A stretch of DNA of 64,000 nt, from assembly GCA_965659415.1 (NCBI GenBank), contig CBFHVA010000001.1, positions 1 to 64,000 of the forward strand, written 5' to 3'. The notes beneath the pieces are model-generated. The model saw only the letters and a list, made by a program, of their open reading frames with translations. It searched no databases and was not told where the DNA came from. Shown in pieces: positions 40,504-49,254 of the stretch. A program made the translations under genes and the position numbers. How positions within the stretch are numbered: the first letter of the stretch is position 1; every line of letters starts with the position of its first letter. The DNA is from Phaeocystidibacter sp965659415 (lineage in GTDB: Bacteria; Bacteroidota; Bacteroidia; Flavobacteriales; Schleiferiaceae).

Positions 40504-41865
40504 TTAAAGCAGTTCATTGGCAAGGTTGGCCAATTCGCTTCGTTCGCCTTTTTCGAGCGTGATGTGTGCATATAGCGGATTACCCTTTAATTTATCAACC
40601 AAATAGCTCAAGCCATTGGATTGTTCATCCAAATACGGTGTATCAATCTGATGGATATCACCGGTAAAAATGAACTTTGAGTTTTCGCCAGCTCTAGTAA
40701 TGATGGTCTTGATTTCATGCGGCGTGAGGTTTTGTGCTTCGTCTACAATGAAAATCACATTGGACAAGCTTCTACCGCGGATATAGGCCAGTGGGGTAAC
40801 GAGAATCTTCTCCGTATTTACCATGTCTTCAATCTGCTTGTACTGTCGATCGCGCTCAGAGAATTGATTCTTGATAAACTTCAGATTGTCCCATAACGGC
40901 TGCATATACGGATTCACCTTCTGCTCCGCATCTCCAGGCAGATAACCAATATCACGGTTGCTCAACGGCACAATTGGACGGGCGAGATAAATCTGCTTAA
41001 AGTTTCGGCGTTGTTCTAAACTTCCTGCCAAAGCGAGAAGGGTTTTACCCGTACCAGCCACTCCTGTCAGCGTCACGAGTTTGATATTGTCATCCAGGAT
41101 TGCATGGAGTGCGAATGTTTGCTCAGCATTCCTGGGCTTCACGCCATAAAACGACTTCTTCTCAATGTGCTCGAGCGCATCACGGTGGGCATTGAAATAG
41201 GCCAAACTGCTGCTTCGCGTTCCTTTTAGAATGTAGAACTTGTTCGCTTCAGGTTTGAGCTTCTTCGTTAGCTTGGCAAGCGCATCCCTTTCGATGTTAC
41301 CGTCAGCATACAGTTTATCTATTACCTTTTGAGGAAATGCTGTGATCTGCTGCTTTCCTGTAAAGATGTTCGAAATGTCGGTAACCTTACCAGTGCGATA
41401 ATCTTCAGCCGTAAGCCCCAAGGCCTTGGCTTTTAATCGAAGGTTGATGTCCTTCGTTACGAGAATCACTGCTCGCTTCGGATTCTCTTCTTCGAGTCGA
41501 AGGGCTGCATTCAGGATTCTGTGGTCCATTTTATGCGCCGCAAACGCCTTGTGGGCATCAACTGTTTGTGAAGAAACACTCATGACCACTTTGAATTTCC
41601 CCCGTTTTGGTCCATTCAAATTGATCCATTCATTAACTAAATTGTCCCCAGCCTTTTTATCCAAAAATCGGATAAACTCACGCGCCTCAAAGTTTTTCGT
41701 ATCGTTTCCCTTCTTAAACTCATCGAGCTCTTCAAGAACGGTGATGGGAATTGCCACATCGTGTTCATCAAAGTTCATGATAGAGTTGTGATCAAATAAG
41801 ATCACAGAGGTGTCTAATACAAAGATCTTCTTTGCGCTTTTCTTAGTGATTTTCTTTGCTGGCAT
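40504..41865 (-). CDS. PIN domain plus PhoH-like ATPase
   Basis: A 453-residue protein: N-terminal PIN nuclease-like domain (~10-150, KIFVLDTSVILFDHNSI, acidic residues of the PIN site), then a PhoH ATPase (~250-450) with Walker A GVAGTGKTLLALA, the GYLPGDAEQKVNPYMQPLWDN motif and Walker B IFIVDEAQN. This fused form is thought to act in RNA metabolism as an RNA-dependent ATPase and nuclease. I chose ATG 41865 (MPAKKITKK); a start at 41931 would add a non-conserved leader. Confidence 0.9.
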   Translation of the reverse strand: MPAKKITKKSAKKIFVLDTSVILFDHNSIMNFDEHDVAIPITVLEELDEFKKGNDTKNFEAREFIRFLDKKAGDNLVNEWINLNGPKRGKFKVVMSVSSQTVDAHKAFAAHKMDHRILNAALRLEEENPKRAVILVTKDINLRLKAKALGLTAEDYRTGKVTDISNIFTGKQQITAFPQKVIDKLYADGNIERDALAKLTKKLKPEANKFYILKGTRSSSLAYFNAHRDALEHIEKKSFYGVKPRNAEQTFALHAILDDNIKLVTLTGVAGTGKTLLALAGSLEQRRNFKQIYLARPIVPLSNRDIGYLPGDAEQKVNPYMQPLWDNLKFIKNQFSERDRQYKQIEDMVNTEKILVTPLAYIRGRSLSNVIFIVDEAQNLTPHEIKTIITRAGENSKFIFTGDIHQIDTPYLDEQSNGLSYLVDKLKGNPLYAHITLEKGERSELANLANELL

Positions 41866-42059
41866 ATGGTGAAATGATTTGGATAAAAGGTAGTTATCCA
41901 TGTCCCCCTTTCGAAACCAATCTGAACTCAAGTTTCAACAACTTTTGTCTCAAACTGTTGGTAACTTGATGTCAGCCGCAATCAGAAAATAAATAACTTT
42001 AGTGTTTGCACTGTTCGCAACCTTACCGATACGCCACACCCTCTCCAAACATTTGCAAA

Positions 42060-42707
42060 GTGATTGAACTCAATAAACAAACTGTAAGCTCCATTTTTCC
42101 TCTTTTTACAGATGACAACCTGTTGGATGCACTGACTTCCGAAGGGCGACTGCAGGCCTTTGCCGCGGGCGATTACATCATGGACAAAGGAATGCCCGTT
42201 GATTACATTCCATTACTCCTTTCAGGAAGTTTGAGGATTATGCGTCGAGATGATGAAGATCGTGAGTTGCTGCTTTATTATCTGCGAGCTGGTGAAACTT
42301 GCGCTAGTAGCCTCACTTGCTGTATGGGCAAGTCGGTTAGTGAAGTAGAAGCTGTGGCTGAAGAGGACACAGAGGTTCTGAATATTCCGGCTCAATTGGT
42401 GAATGAATGGATGGATAAATACCCGGAATGGAAAGCCTACGTGATGCGGATTTATCACGATAGATTCCAGGAGTTAATGGAAACTATCGACGCCATTGCC
42501 TTTCAGCAACTCGACCAACGACTCTTGCGTTACTTTCATGAACGCATCGACAATCAAGGTGGAGATCCAATAATTAGAGCGTCACATCAGGAAATCGCCA
42601 ACGACCTGCATTCGAGTAGAGAAGTTATTAGTCGACTCTTAAAGCAAATGGAAAGAACAGGTATGGTGAAACTGGCCAGAAACCGGATTGAACTCCTTGA
42701 AGAGTGA
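42060..42707 (+). CDS. Crp/Fnr family regulator with Cys-rich sensor segment
   Basis: A 215-residue protein from GTG 42060: a cyclic-nucleotide-binding fold (~10-125) and a C-terminal winged HTH (ASHQEIANDLHSSREVISRLLKQMER). Between sensor strands it has ETCASSLTCCMGKSVSEVEAV with Cys81, Cys87 and Cys88, a feature of a Bacteroidota subgroup; there is no N-terminal FNR cluster motif. The cysteines could sense persulfide or redox state. The next gene, 66 bases on, is a persulfide dioxygenase-rhodanese fusion, its probable target. A TTG at 42006 would extend the protein but adds unlike sequence. Confidence 0.88.
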   Translation: MIELNKQTVSSIFPLFTDDNLLDALTSEGRLQAFAAGDYIMDKGMPVDYIPLLLSGSLRIMRRDDEDRELLLYYLRAGETCASSLTCCMGKSVSEVEAVAEEDTEVLNIPAQLVNEWMDKYPEWKAYVMRIYHDRFQELMETIDAIAFQQLDQRLLRYFHERIDNQGGDPIIRASHQEIANDLHSSREVISRLLKQMERTGMVKLARNRIELLEE

Positions 42708-42773
42708 TTTGGGTCACCTTTTTGTTTGAAAGAGCTTTGCACCTTTGACCTACCAATTATTAAAAGTACGACT

Positions 42774-44189
42774 ATGAAAGTTGAACAGTTATATACCAAG
42801 TGCCTTGCCGAAGCGGCTTATTACATAAGTTCAAATGGTGAAGCGGCTATTATTGATCCGCTCCGTGAAACGGAACCTTATCTGGAGCTGCTCGAAAAGG
42901 ATGGCGTTAAGCTCAAGTACATTTTCGAAACGCATTACCACGCAGATTTTGTTTCAGGACACATTGACCTGGCGAAAAAAACCGGCGCGAGCATCGTGTA
43001 CGGCCCGAAGTCGAATCCTCAGTTTGAAGCTATAGAAGCCAAAGACAACCAAGAGTTTAAGGTAGGAGCCCTAACCCTGCGTGTATTGCACACACCAGGA
43101 CACACGCAAGAATCATCCACCTTTCTACTCTTAGATGAGAACCAAAATGAACAAGCCATTTTTACTGGCGACACGTTGTTCTTAGGTGATGTAGGACGAC
43201 CTGACCTAGCCATTAAAACGGATTTAACTCAGGAAGACTTAGCAGGAATGCTCTTTGATTCCCTTCGAAATAAAATCCTTACGCTGCCCGACACTATTAC
43301 AGTTTATCCTGGACACGGAGCAGGATCATCTTGCGGAAAAAGCTTGTCTGATGACACAATTGACACTTTAGCAAACCAAAAGAAAACAAACTATGCGCTT
43401 CGCGAGGATATGACGCGTGAAGAGTTTATTGCAGAAGTTACAGATGGCCTGCTTCCTCCGCCACAGTACTTCCCAAAAAACGCCATGATGAACAAGATGG
43501 GATATGATTCCATCCAAGACATTCTGGATCGCGGAGTTAAACCGTTAAGCGTAGAGGAGTTTAAAAATCATAGGGAAAAAGGCGCACTTGTGCTCGATAC
43601 CCGATCTGCCGAAGCTTTCTTGAACGGGCACATCCCTAACAGTCTCTTCATTGGCATAGATGGAAACTTCGCGATATGGGTAGGCGCCTTGATTTCAGAT
43701 ATCAAGCAACCCATCGTATTTATCGCAGATGACGGTCGCGAAAGCGAAGTGGTTAAACGCCTGGCTAGAGTTGGATATGATCATGCAGTTGGATTTCTCG
43801 ATGGAGGATTCTCAGCATGGATGAACGCAAAAGAAGAGGTTAAGAAATCGGCTACAATCGATGCAAATACTTTCTTAGCCAAGCATGAAGAAGGCGAAAT
43901 AAATGTTGCAGATGTGCGAAAGCAGGGTGAATATGACAAGCAACATGTTGAAGGTGCCAAGAATTATCCATTAGATAACTTCTTGACTGACCTCGGGCTT
44001 ATTCCTCAGGAGGATACACAATACGTTCATTGCGCGGGTGGATACCGTTCGGTTATCGCCATCTCAATGCTCGAGAAACAAGGGTACACTAACCTGGTAA
44101 ATGTTGAAGGTGGATTTGACACCATAAGCAAACTCGAGGGGCTGCCGTTGTCTGAAACAACAGCTTGTGCGCTTACCGGAAAGACATAA
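42774..44189 (+). CDS. Persulfide dioxygenase (ETHE1-like) fused to two rhodanese domains
   Basis: A 471-residue protein. Metallo-beta-lactamase fold first (~1-240): FETHYHADFVSGH, LHTPGHTQESS, FTGDTLFLGDVGRPDL, PGHGAGSSCG, which is the ETHE1 type with one iron site. Two rhodanese domains follow: ~275-370 with ADDGRE at the active loop, so no catalytic Cys, and ~380-465 with HCAGGYRS, which has the Cys. The enzyme oxidises glutathione persulfide to sulfite and the active rhodanese can transfer sulfane sulfur. It follows the Crp/Fnr-type regulator. ATG 42774 gives the family start MKVEQLYTKCLAEAAYYI. Confidence 0.92.
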   Translation: MKVEQLYTKCLAEAAYYISSNGEAAIIDPLRETEPYLELLEKDGVKLKYIFETHYHADFVSGHIDLAKKTGASIVYGPKSNPQFEAIEAKDNQEFKVGALTLRVLHTPGHTQESSTFLLLDENQNEQAIFTGDTLFLGDVGRPDLAIKTDLTQEDLAGMLFDSLRNKILTLPDTITVYPGHGAGSSCGKSLSDDTIDTLANQKKTNYALREDMTREEFIAEVTDGLLPPPQYFPKNAMMNKMGYDSIQDILDRGVKPLSVEEFKNHREKGALVLDTRSAEAFLNGHIPNSLFIGIDGNFAIWVGALISDIKQPIVFIADDGRESEVVKRLARVGYDHAVGFLDGGFSAWMNAKEEVKKSATIDANTFLAKHEEGEINVADVRKQGEYDKQHVEGAKNYPLDNFLTDLGLIPQEDTQYVHCAGGYRSVIAISMLEKQGYTNLVNVEGGFDTISKLEGLPLSETTACALTGKT

Positions 44190-44210
44190 GACTATTAATA
44201 GAATTGTTTG

Positions 44211-44248
44211 AGAGGGGCGTCTAATCACATTGGCGCCCCTTCTCTTTT
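44211..44248. terminator. Bidirectional terminator after the persulfide dioxygenase
   Basis: AGGGGCG (44213-44219) and CGCCCCT (44234-44240) pair around a 14-base loop, followed by TCTCTTTT. It separates two convergent genes. Confidence 0.75.
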
Positions 44249-45722
44249 ACAGCTCCTCTATAATATCCGAGGCAATTACGGCGTGATCTTCTCTCAAATT
44301 AGCGGCGAGTTCTCCCGCCAATCCGTGATTCCATACGCCGAGACGCATGGCCTTTAAGGGTTCCAAACCTTGAGCTAACATTCCTGTCAGAACACCTGTG
44401 AGCACATCTCCACTACCCGCAGTTGCCATGGCTGGGTGCCCACTACCGTTGAAAAAGACATCTCCCTGGGGAGTACACAAAGCCGAATATGCTCCTTTCA
44501 ACAGCAAGTACTGTTCATGTTCTGAAGCCCAAGAACGTGCCTTAGCAATCGCCTTTTCCGCGCTCAATTCGGGATCGTTCATCATCTTTCTAAACTCGCC
44601 TAAGTGCGGGGTAACGATAACCGTTCCATTCAACTCATTCCAAGCACCATAATCCGTTATGAGGTGAATAGCGTCCGCATCTATTACCTTGAGAATATCT
44701 GACTTCAGCAAAGGCTCAATGGCTTCGAATGTCGATTCATGTCTGCCCATTCCCGGGCCCATTCCAATGGCTGCATACCCCGAAAATTCTGGGGTATCGG
44801 TAATGAAGTCAGAAGAGGAATCGATGGAGACCATCACCTCGGGTGCGGAAATCTGTATGATTTGTTCACCACAGCTCGGAATGTGACTGGTTACCAAGCC
44901 TACTCCAGAGCGCATGCATCCCTTTGAGGTCAATACCGCAGCTCCCATCATACCACGCTGACCTGCAACCAGTAAAGCATGACCATAATCACCTTTATGG
45001 CTAAACATGGATCGGTTGCCTCGAATGGATTCCACTTCATACTCGGTGGTAATGAAATACGGTGTTTGCGTATCGAGTATGGCCTCGTCATCCAATCCTA
45101 TGTCTACAACATGGATATCCCCCGTATACTTTCCGGTAACTCCTACCATAAACGAAAGCTTGGGAAATTGGAAAGTTAGGGTATGATTGGCCTTGACACA
45201 GGTTGGTCCTAGTTCAACGTCTACATCGGAAGGCAACCCCGTGGGTACATCGATAGATATCACATGATTATAGGCCTCATTTAGTCCAGTCACCACGTCT
45301 TTTAGGAGCCCTCGTACGGATTTGGACAACCCCGTACCTAAAATGGCATCAATGGCAATCACATGATCGTCAACAATTGGTAAATCCTTTCTATCGGCAA
45401 TGTAGTCGATGTCGGCTCCCGCTTCAATCAGTCGTTCAATGTTTCGATCAAAACTGGGATTTCCATTGCTCCTGTGCGCCACCGGATGCACAGCTACTGA
45501 ATACCCTTTCTCGAGTAATATTCGAGCTACGGCTAAACCATCAGCCCCATTGTTACCCATTCCACAAAAAACGTGGAATGAATATTGAACGGAGTAGTGT
45601 TGAGTAATCCACTCACAACACGCTGTTCCCGCTCGTTCAACAAGATCTATTGCACTGATCGGCTCATTCTTGATGGTAGCGGCATCAATCTGTCTGATTT
45701 GCTCTGCGGAGAAGAGTTTCAT
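44247..45722 (-). CDS. nnr: Bifunctional NAD(P)H-hydrate epimerase / ADP-dependent dehydratase
   Basis: A 491-residue fusion. The N-terminal YjeF-N epimerase (~1-205) has FCGMGNNGADGLAVARILL and IDAILGTGLSKSVRG; the C-terminal dehydratase (~215-491) has VAGQRGMMGAAVLTSKGCMRSGVG, VTPHLGEF and the ATAGSGDVLTGVLTGMLAQG loop. It repairs damaged hydrated NADH and NADPH. The start overlaps coaE by 38 bases, so it is the last gene of the nusB run. Confidence 0.95.
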   Translation of the reverse strand: MKLFSAEQIRQIDAATIKNEPISAIDLVERAGTACCEWITQHYSVQYSFHVFCGMGNNGADGLAVARILLEKGYSVAVHPVAHRSNGNPSFDRNIERLIEAGADIDYIADRKDLPIVDDHVIAIDAILGTGLSKSVRGLLKDVVTGLNEAYNHVISIDVPTGLPSDVDVELGPTCVKANHTLTFQFPKLSFMVGVTGKYTGDIHVVDIGLDDEAILDTQTPYFITTEYEVESIRGNRSMFSHKGDYGHALLVAGQRGMMGAAVLTSKGCMRSGVGLVTSHIPSCGEQIIQISAPEVMVSIDSSSDFITDTPEFSGYAAIGMGPGMGRHESTFEAIEPLLKSDILKVIDADAIHLITDYGAWNELNGTVIVTPHLGEFRKMMNDPELSAEKAIAKARSWASEHEQYLLLKGAYSALCTPQGDVFFNGSGHPAMATAGSGDVLTGVLTGMLAQGLEPLKAMRLGVWNHGLAGELAANLREDHAVIASDIIEEL

Positions 45723-46290
45723 GTATTTCTAGTACTTGGGAGATAATATGATTTTCCGTGTCATTCAAGATAATGAAATCAGCGAGTTCAGCTTTTCTTT
45801 CGTCGCTCCATTGAGCATTCATCCTAGATCGAACTTGTTCTTCCGTAGCATCATCCCTTTCCATAACTCGCTTTAGACGAACTTCCTCTGGTGCTCGAAC
45901 CAATATGTTCGCATCACTTTGTAAGTAGCCACCTGTTTCAAACAAGATGGCCGCTTCGCGCAGTACGTATGGAGTTTGCTGGGAATATAACCATGATTTG
46001 TAATCTTGAGCAACTGCGGGATGTACGAGTGCATTCACCTTTTCACGAGCTCTCGAATCCACAAAGATCTGCTCTGCCAACCAAGGGCGATTCAATTCCC
46101 CATCGATATATAGTTCAGCTCCAAAGGCTCTAATCAAACCTTCTTTCAATTCCCTATCGTTTTTCATGAGCCATTTCGCTCTGTCATCAGCATAGTAACA
46201 AGGAATACCCAAGGATTCAAAAACCCTTGCGACGGTTGTTTTACCGCTGCCAATTCCTCCGGTTAAGCCAATGTTCAAAGGAGTGCTCAT
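45685..46290 (-). CDS. coaE: Dephospho-CoA kinase
   Basis: A 201-residue kinase with P-loop GLTGGIGSGKTTVARVF and the CoaE features YADDRAKWLM, LVHPAV and the RMNAQWSDERKAELADFIILND segment. It makes CoA from dephospho-CoA and ATP, the last step of CoA synthesis. It overlaps the ybbR-like gene by 4 bases and nnr by 38 bases. Confidence 0.95.
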   Translation of the reverse strand: MSTPLNIGLTGGIGSGKTTVARVFESLGIPCYYADDRAKWLMKNDRELKEGLIRAFGAELYIDGELNRPWLAEQIFVDSRAREKVNALVHPAVAQDYKSWLYSQQTPYVLREAAILFETGGYLQSDANILVRAPEEVRLKRVMERDDATEEQVRSRMNAQWSDERKAELADFIILNDTENHIISQVLEIHETLLRRANQTD

Positions 46291-47225
46291 CGAGTCTCGA
46301 TTATTTCAAAATAGTGAGGAGTCCAGTCCAATATCTGCACATATTCAGGAATATGTGTCCATTGCAAGCCAACAAGCGGGTTTCCATTCTCACTCTTGTC
46401 AATTTCAGCTTGGAACATATTACCTCTGATATCGTCGTATATCCTAATCGGGACTCGGCATTTCACCTGAACCACACTAGGCACGGGTCTCCAGCTCCGC
46501 GAAGTATTTGGAGCACGCAATTCAACCTCAATCCACTTTTCGGTGTGAGCAGAAATCCGCTGTTCGATGAGCACCGTTGAAGTTGGTGAACGCAGCCCAT
46601 CAGGAAGGATAATTTCCCATCTGTACTGCAAATCATCCTGAACGTTTCGTTGCTTGAACGTAGGCGTTTCAATACTTACAAGTGTATCCAACACATCAGG
46701 CGGACCAAAGACGAATATGGAATCTGGCCTTACAATCGAGTTACCTTCCGAGAAATACGGCGCTTCATAGGTCAGATCCAGATTGGGTATAACGGCTAAT
46801 TTTTTACGCTGCAAAGAGGAGGTGTGTAATAACAAACTGTCTTCCTTCAATTCCCAATGGACGGAGTTGGATATCTGAGAGTTCACCTCTTCCTCAAAGG
46901 CATCATTCAGTAGAATGTACTCATCATTTCCTCTTCTTCTGAAGGCATCAAATGAAAGTACTACCGATTGAGGGCCGCTCCAGTATTGTCTCAGTGCTTG
47001 AATGCCAGAAGCCTCTGAATGTACTTTTATGTGTGTGGGCGCATCTACAATTATGCGATCGTCCGGCGTATTGACCAATTGAACGGGTACAGATAGACTT
47101 TGAATATGTGTCTCGTCGCTCAATTGAACCAGAAACCAAAAAAATGCTGATAAGAGAAGAAATCCTAGGCGTGTTAACCAAAGGCTTCTTCTTGATTTCC
47201 ATGGTTTATTTGATCCATTTGCCAT
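46287..47225 (-). CDS. YbbR-like domain protein
   Basis: A 312-residue protein with one N-terminal membrane helix (RLGFLLLSAFFWFLVQLS) and a periplasmic part of beta-rich YbbR-like repeats (SVPVQLVNTPDDRIIV ..., SVPFEL-type segments, VRPDSIFVFGPPDVLDTLVSIET). In Firmicutes CdaR of this family modulates the diadenylate cyclase CdaA; no cdaA is adjacent here. Its place between yajC and coaE is conserved in Bacteroidota. ATG 47225 is preferred to 47243 because the helix then starts nearer the N-terminus. Confidence 0.8.
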   Translation of the reverse strand: MANGSNKPWKSRRSLWLTRLGFLLLSAFFWFLVQLSDETHIQSLSVPVQLVNTPDDRIIVDAPTHIKVHSEASGIQALRQYWSGPQSVVLSFDAFRRRGNDEYILLNDAFEEEVNSQISNSVHWELKEDSLLLHTSSLQRKKLAVIPNLDLTYEAPYFSEGNSIVRPDSIFVFGPPDVLDTLVSIETPTFKQRNVQDDLQYRWEIILPDGLRSPTSTVLIEQRISAHTEKWIEVELRAPNTSRSWRPVPSVVQVKCRVPIRIYDDIRGNMFQAEIDKSENGNPLVGLQWTHIPEYVQILDWTPHYFEIIETR

Positions 47226-47257
47226 TGCGAGAGGAAAGTACAAAACTTCAATTGCCA

Positions 47258-47292
47258 GAAAAAGAAAACGCCCTTTCGAAAAAGGGCGCTTT
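47258..47292 (-). terminator. Terminator between yajC and the ybbR-like gene
   Basis: CGCCCTTT (47269-47276) and AAAGGGCG (47281-47288) form an 8-bp stem; on the minus strand the loop is TTCG and TTTTCTTTTT follows. It lies inside an otherwise continuous gene run, so the ybbR-coaE-nnr part may have reduced readthrough or its own promoter. Confidence 0.82.
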
Positions 47293-47311
47293 AAAACGGT
47301 TGAGCAGAATC

Positions 47312-47644
47312 TTACTTCTTCTTCTCGTCTTTCTTTTCTGTTTTAGGAAGATACTGAGCGCTTAACTCTTTGGAAACGGCTGACTTCTCCATTTTCATAC
47401 GTCCGCCGTCTACTTCTAGGATGATGTGCGTATCGCCAACCTCGGTAATTTTACCATGTATACCCGAAGTGGTTACCACTTTCATTCCTTTCTTTACGTC
47501 GTTACGGAAACGTGTTTCTTCCTTTTGCTTCTTCGCTTGAGGACGGAGAAAAAATAGCCACATGATACCGATAATAACGGCCATCATTACGAGCCCTTGG
47601 TAACTACCGCCTTCTGCTTGAAGGAAAATATTCATTGTATTCAT
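47312..47644 (-). CDS. yajC: Preprotein translocase subunit YajC
   Basis: A 110-residue protein with one membrane helix (~17-34, LVMMAVIIGIMWLFFLRPQ) directly followed by the family motif RPQAKKQKEE and KGMKVVTTSGIHGKITEVGD, then a basic charged tail. YajC associates with SecDF at the Sec translocon. It follows the DUF1573 gene by 27 bases. Confidence 0.94.
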   Translation of the reverse strand: MNTMNIFLQAEGGSYQGLVMMAVIIGIMWLFFLRPQAKKQKEETRFRNDVKKGMKVVTTSGIHGKITEVGDTHIILEVDGGRMKMEKSAVSKELSAQYLPKTEKKDEKKK

Positions 47645-47671
47645 TGAGTTGAGTTTCGCTGTTATGCTTGT

Positions 47672-48166
47672 TTATCCGTTTTGCTCATCAACGAGCACAT
47701 TTGCACGGATTTGCAATACCGTAGTTTCAGGAACGGTATTAGCTGTAATGGTCACATTCTTATTATTCTGACCGCGCTTTCCTGCACTATTGAAGCTCAC
47801 CTTCATTTTAGCAGAAGCTCCTGGCGCAATGGGTGTACGTGGGTATTCCGGCACGGTACAACCGCAGCTTCCCACGGCATTGCTAATGATGAGTGGCGCA
47901 TCTCCGGTATTGGTAAATTCAAACATGGTTTCCACGGTTTCACCTTGATTGATGTCACCAAAGTCATGGGAAGTTTTATCAAAAGTGAATTCACCTGAAC
48001 CGTTGGCCGAAACTTGTGTAGCGTTTATAGTTCCTGGGTTGTTTGCTTCCGTACTTCCGTATTCAACGCTAGAAGTGGAATTGCTCTTAATCTTAGAAGC
48101 CGCGTCGTTACATGCGGTCAAAGAGATACTAGCTACGGCCACTAGGGTTAAAAACTTCATATTCAT
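47672..48166 (-). CDS. DUF1573 lipoprotein
   Basis: A 164-residue lipoprotein: signal MNMKFLTLVAVASISLTAC with lipobox LTAC, a low-complexity linker rich in Ser and Asn, then a DUF1573 Ig-like domain (FTFDKTSHDFGDINQGETVE ... VGSCGCTVPEYPRTPIAPG). The SCGCT motif is diagnostic. Function unknown. The gene lies between nusB and yajC, a conserved order in Bacteroidota. I prefer ATG 48166 to the in-frame ATG at 48196. Confidence 0.9.
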   Translation of the reverse strand: MNMKFLTLVAVASISLTACNDAASKIKSNSTSSVEYGSTEANNPGTINATQVSANGSGEFTFDKTSHDFGDINQGETVETMFEFTNTGDAPLIISNAVGSCGCTVPEYPRTPIAPGASAKMKVSFNSAGKRGQNNKNVTITANTVPETTVLQIRANVLVDEQNG

Positions 48167-48214
48167 AATCTCTGATTTTTTGTGTTTCAATGTCAAATAT
48201 AGGAATGATAGAGT

Positions 48215-49234
48215 CTACATCAACCCCCTGCCTACTTTTACTATGGCGCCATCTGATTTCAGTTGCTCGACGAGTTTATCCAGAATACCATTGATAAACT
48301 GACTCGACTTCGGGGTACTGTACTCCTTACTTAAATCAATGTACTCGTTCAATGTCACCTTAACAGGAATCTGGTCAAAGTGTTTGAGCTCGGCAATGGC
48401 CATTTTCATCAAAAGGATATCCACAGCGGCAATTCGATCCGTGTCCCAGTTCTTGGTTTTACTTTGGATAAGCTTCTCGTTTTCATCCGCTTCATTTACA
48501 GAATGGCGCAATAAGAGCTCACCAAATTTTGCATCTTCCTTATCCTTATACAGGTTAACCGTAAGCTTGCTCTTATCCAAGGCAAAGCCGGATGGTAAAT
48601 CCTTTGGTGAATCGAGCTCAACTCCATCAAAAGACAGCTTTGAATAAATGTGCTCGCCTACTTCTTGAATAGACTTGATGGTTTTAACCACAAACATTTG
48701 AGCTGCATCCAAATCATCCGCCCAATGCATATTGACATCCTCGTACAATTGGTGGAGCGTCTCGTTATGGGTTATAAACTCAGCATAGAATATCTTGAGT
48801 ACTTGCTTGTCCTCCTTCAATCCACTCTCTCCTGAGTTCATGTACCTTGCGTAGCTAGCACTCTCGCGGAACTCATTGTAGATTTTCAGCAGGATCTCAC
48901 GATTCTCGCCCCAATGCACCTTATAATCTTCAAACTGCTTTTGCAATTCAGAATTTTCAACGAACGCATTGAGCACACGGTTATCGAACAGCTTTGTATT
49001 GGGATTGAGGTCCTCATCGGTAGGACGAAACTTGTTCCTGTTCTTTTCAATTCGCTCCTCCACCAATTTGTGAAGTTCAACGAAAATCCTCATCTCGTAT
49101 AGATACAGCTCGTAGATCTTCTCAAGGTTCTTATCGAGCTCTTTCAATGAGGAAGCCAATTTGGGGTTATCCTCTTGAGAGTATCCATACAAAGTCTGCA
49201 GTACTTTAATCCGTATATGTCTGCGCGTTAGCAT
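48215..49234 (-). CDS. nusB: Transcription antitermination factor NusB (long Bacteroidota form)
   Basis: A 339-residue protein, more than twice the length of E. coli NusB. It starts with MLTRRHIRIKVLQTLYGYSQ, has a long charged helical insert, and ends with the NusB core (~235-335): NWDTDRIAAVDILLMKMAIA, PVKVTLNEYIDLSKEYSTPKS, FINGILDKL. NusB with NusE binds boxA RNA in rRNA antitermination. It follows ldh by 20 bases and leads the run to nnr. Confidence 0.92.
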   Translation of the reverse strand: MLTRRHIRIKVLQTLYGYSQEDNPKLASSLKELDKNLEKIYELYLYEMRIFVELHKLVEERIEKNRNKFRPTDEDLNPNTKLFDNRVLNAFVENSELQKQFEDYKVHWGENREILLKIYNEFRESASYARYMNSGESGLKEDKQVLKIFYAEFITHNETLHQLYEDVNMHWADDLDAAQMFVVKTIKSIQEVGEHIYSKLSFDGVELDSPKDLPSGFALDKSKLTVNLYKDKEDAKFGELLLRHSVNEADENEKLIQSKTKNWDTDRIAAVDILLMKMAIAELKHFDQIPVKVTLNEYIDLSKEYSTPKSSQFINGILDKLVEQLKSDGAIVKVGRGLM

Positions 49235-49254
49235 GTAAGCTGCTTCTATTGAGA

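Noticed and set aside
45685..45722. Frameshift between coaE and nnr
   Set aside because: The 38-base overlap joins two complete proteins with normal ends; no frame correction is needed.
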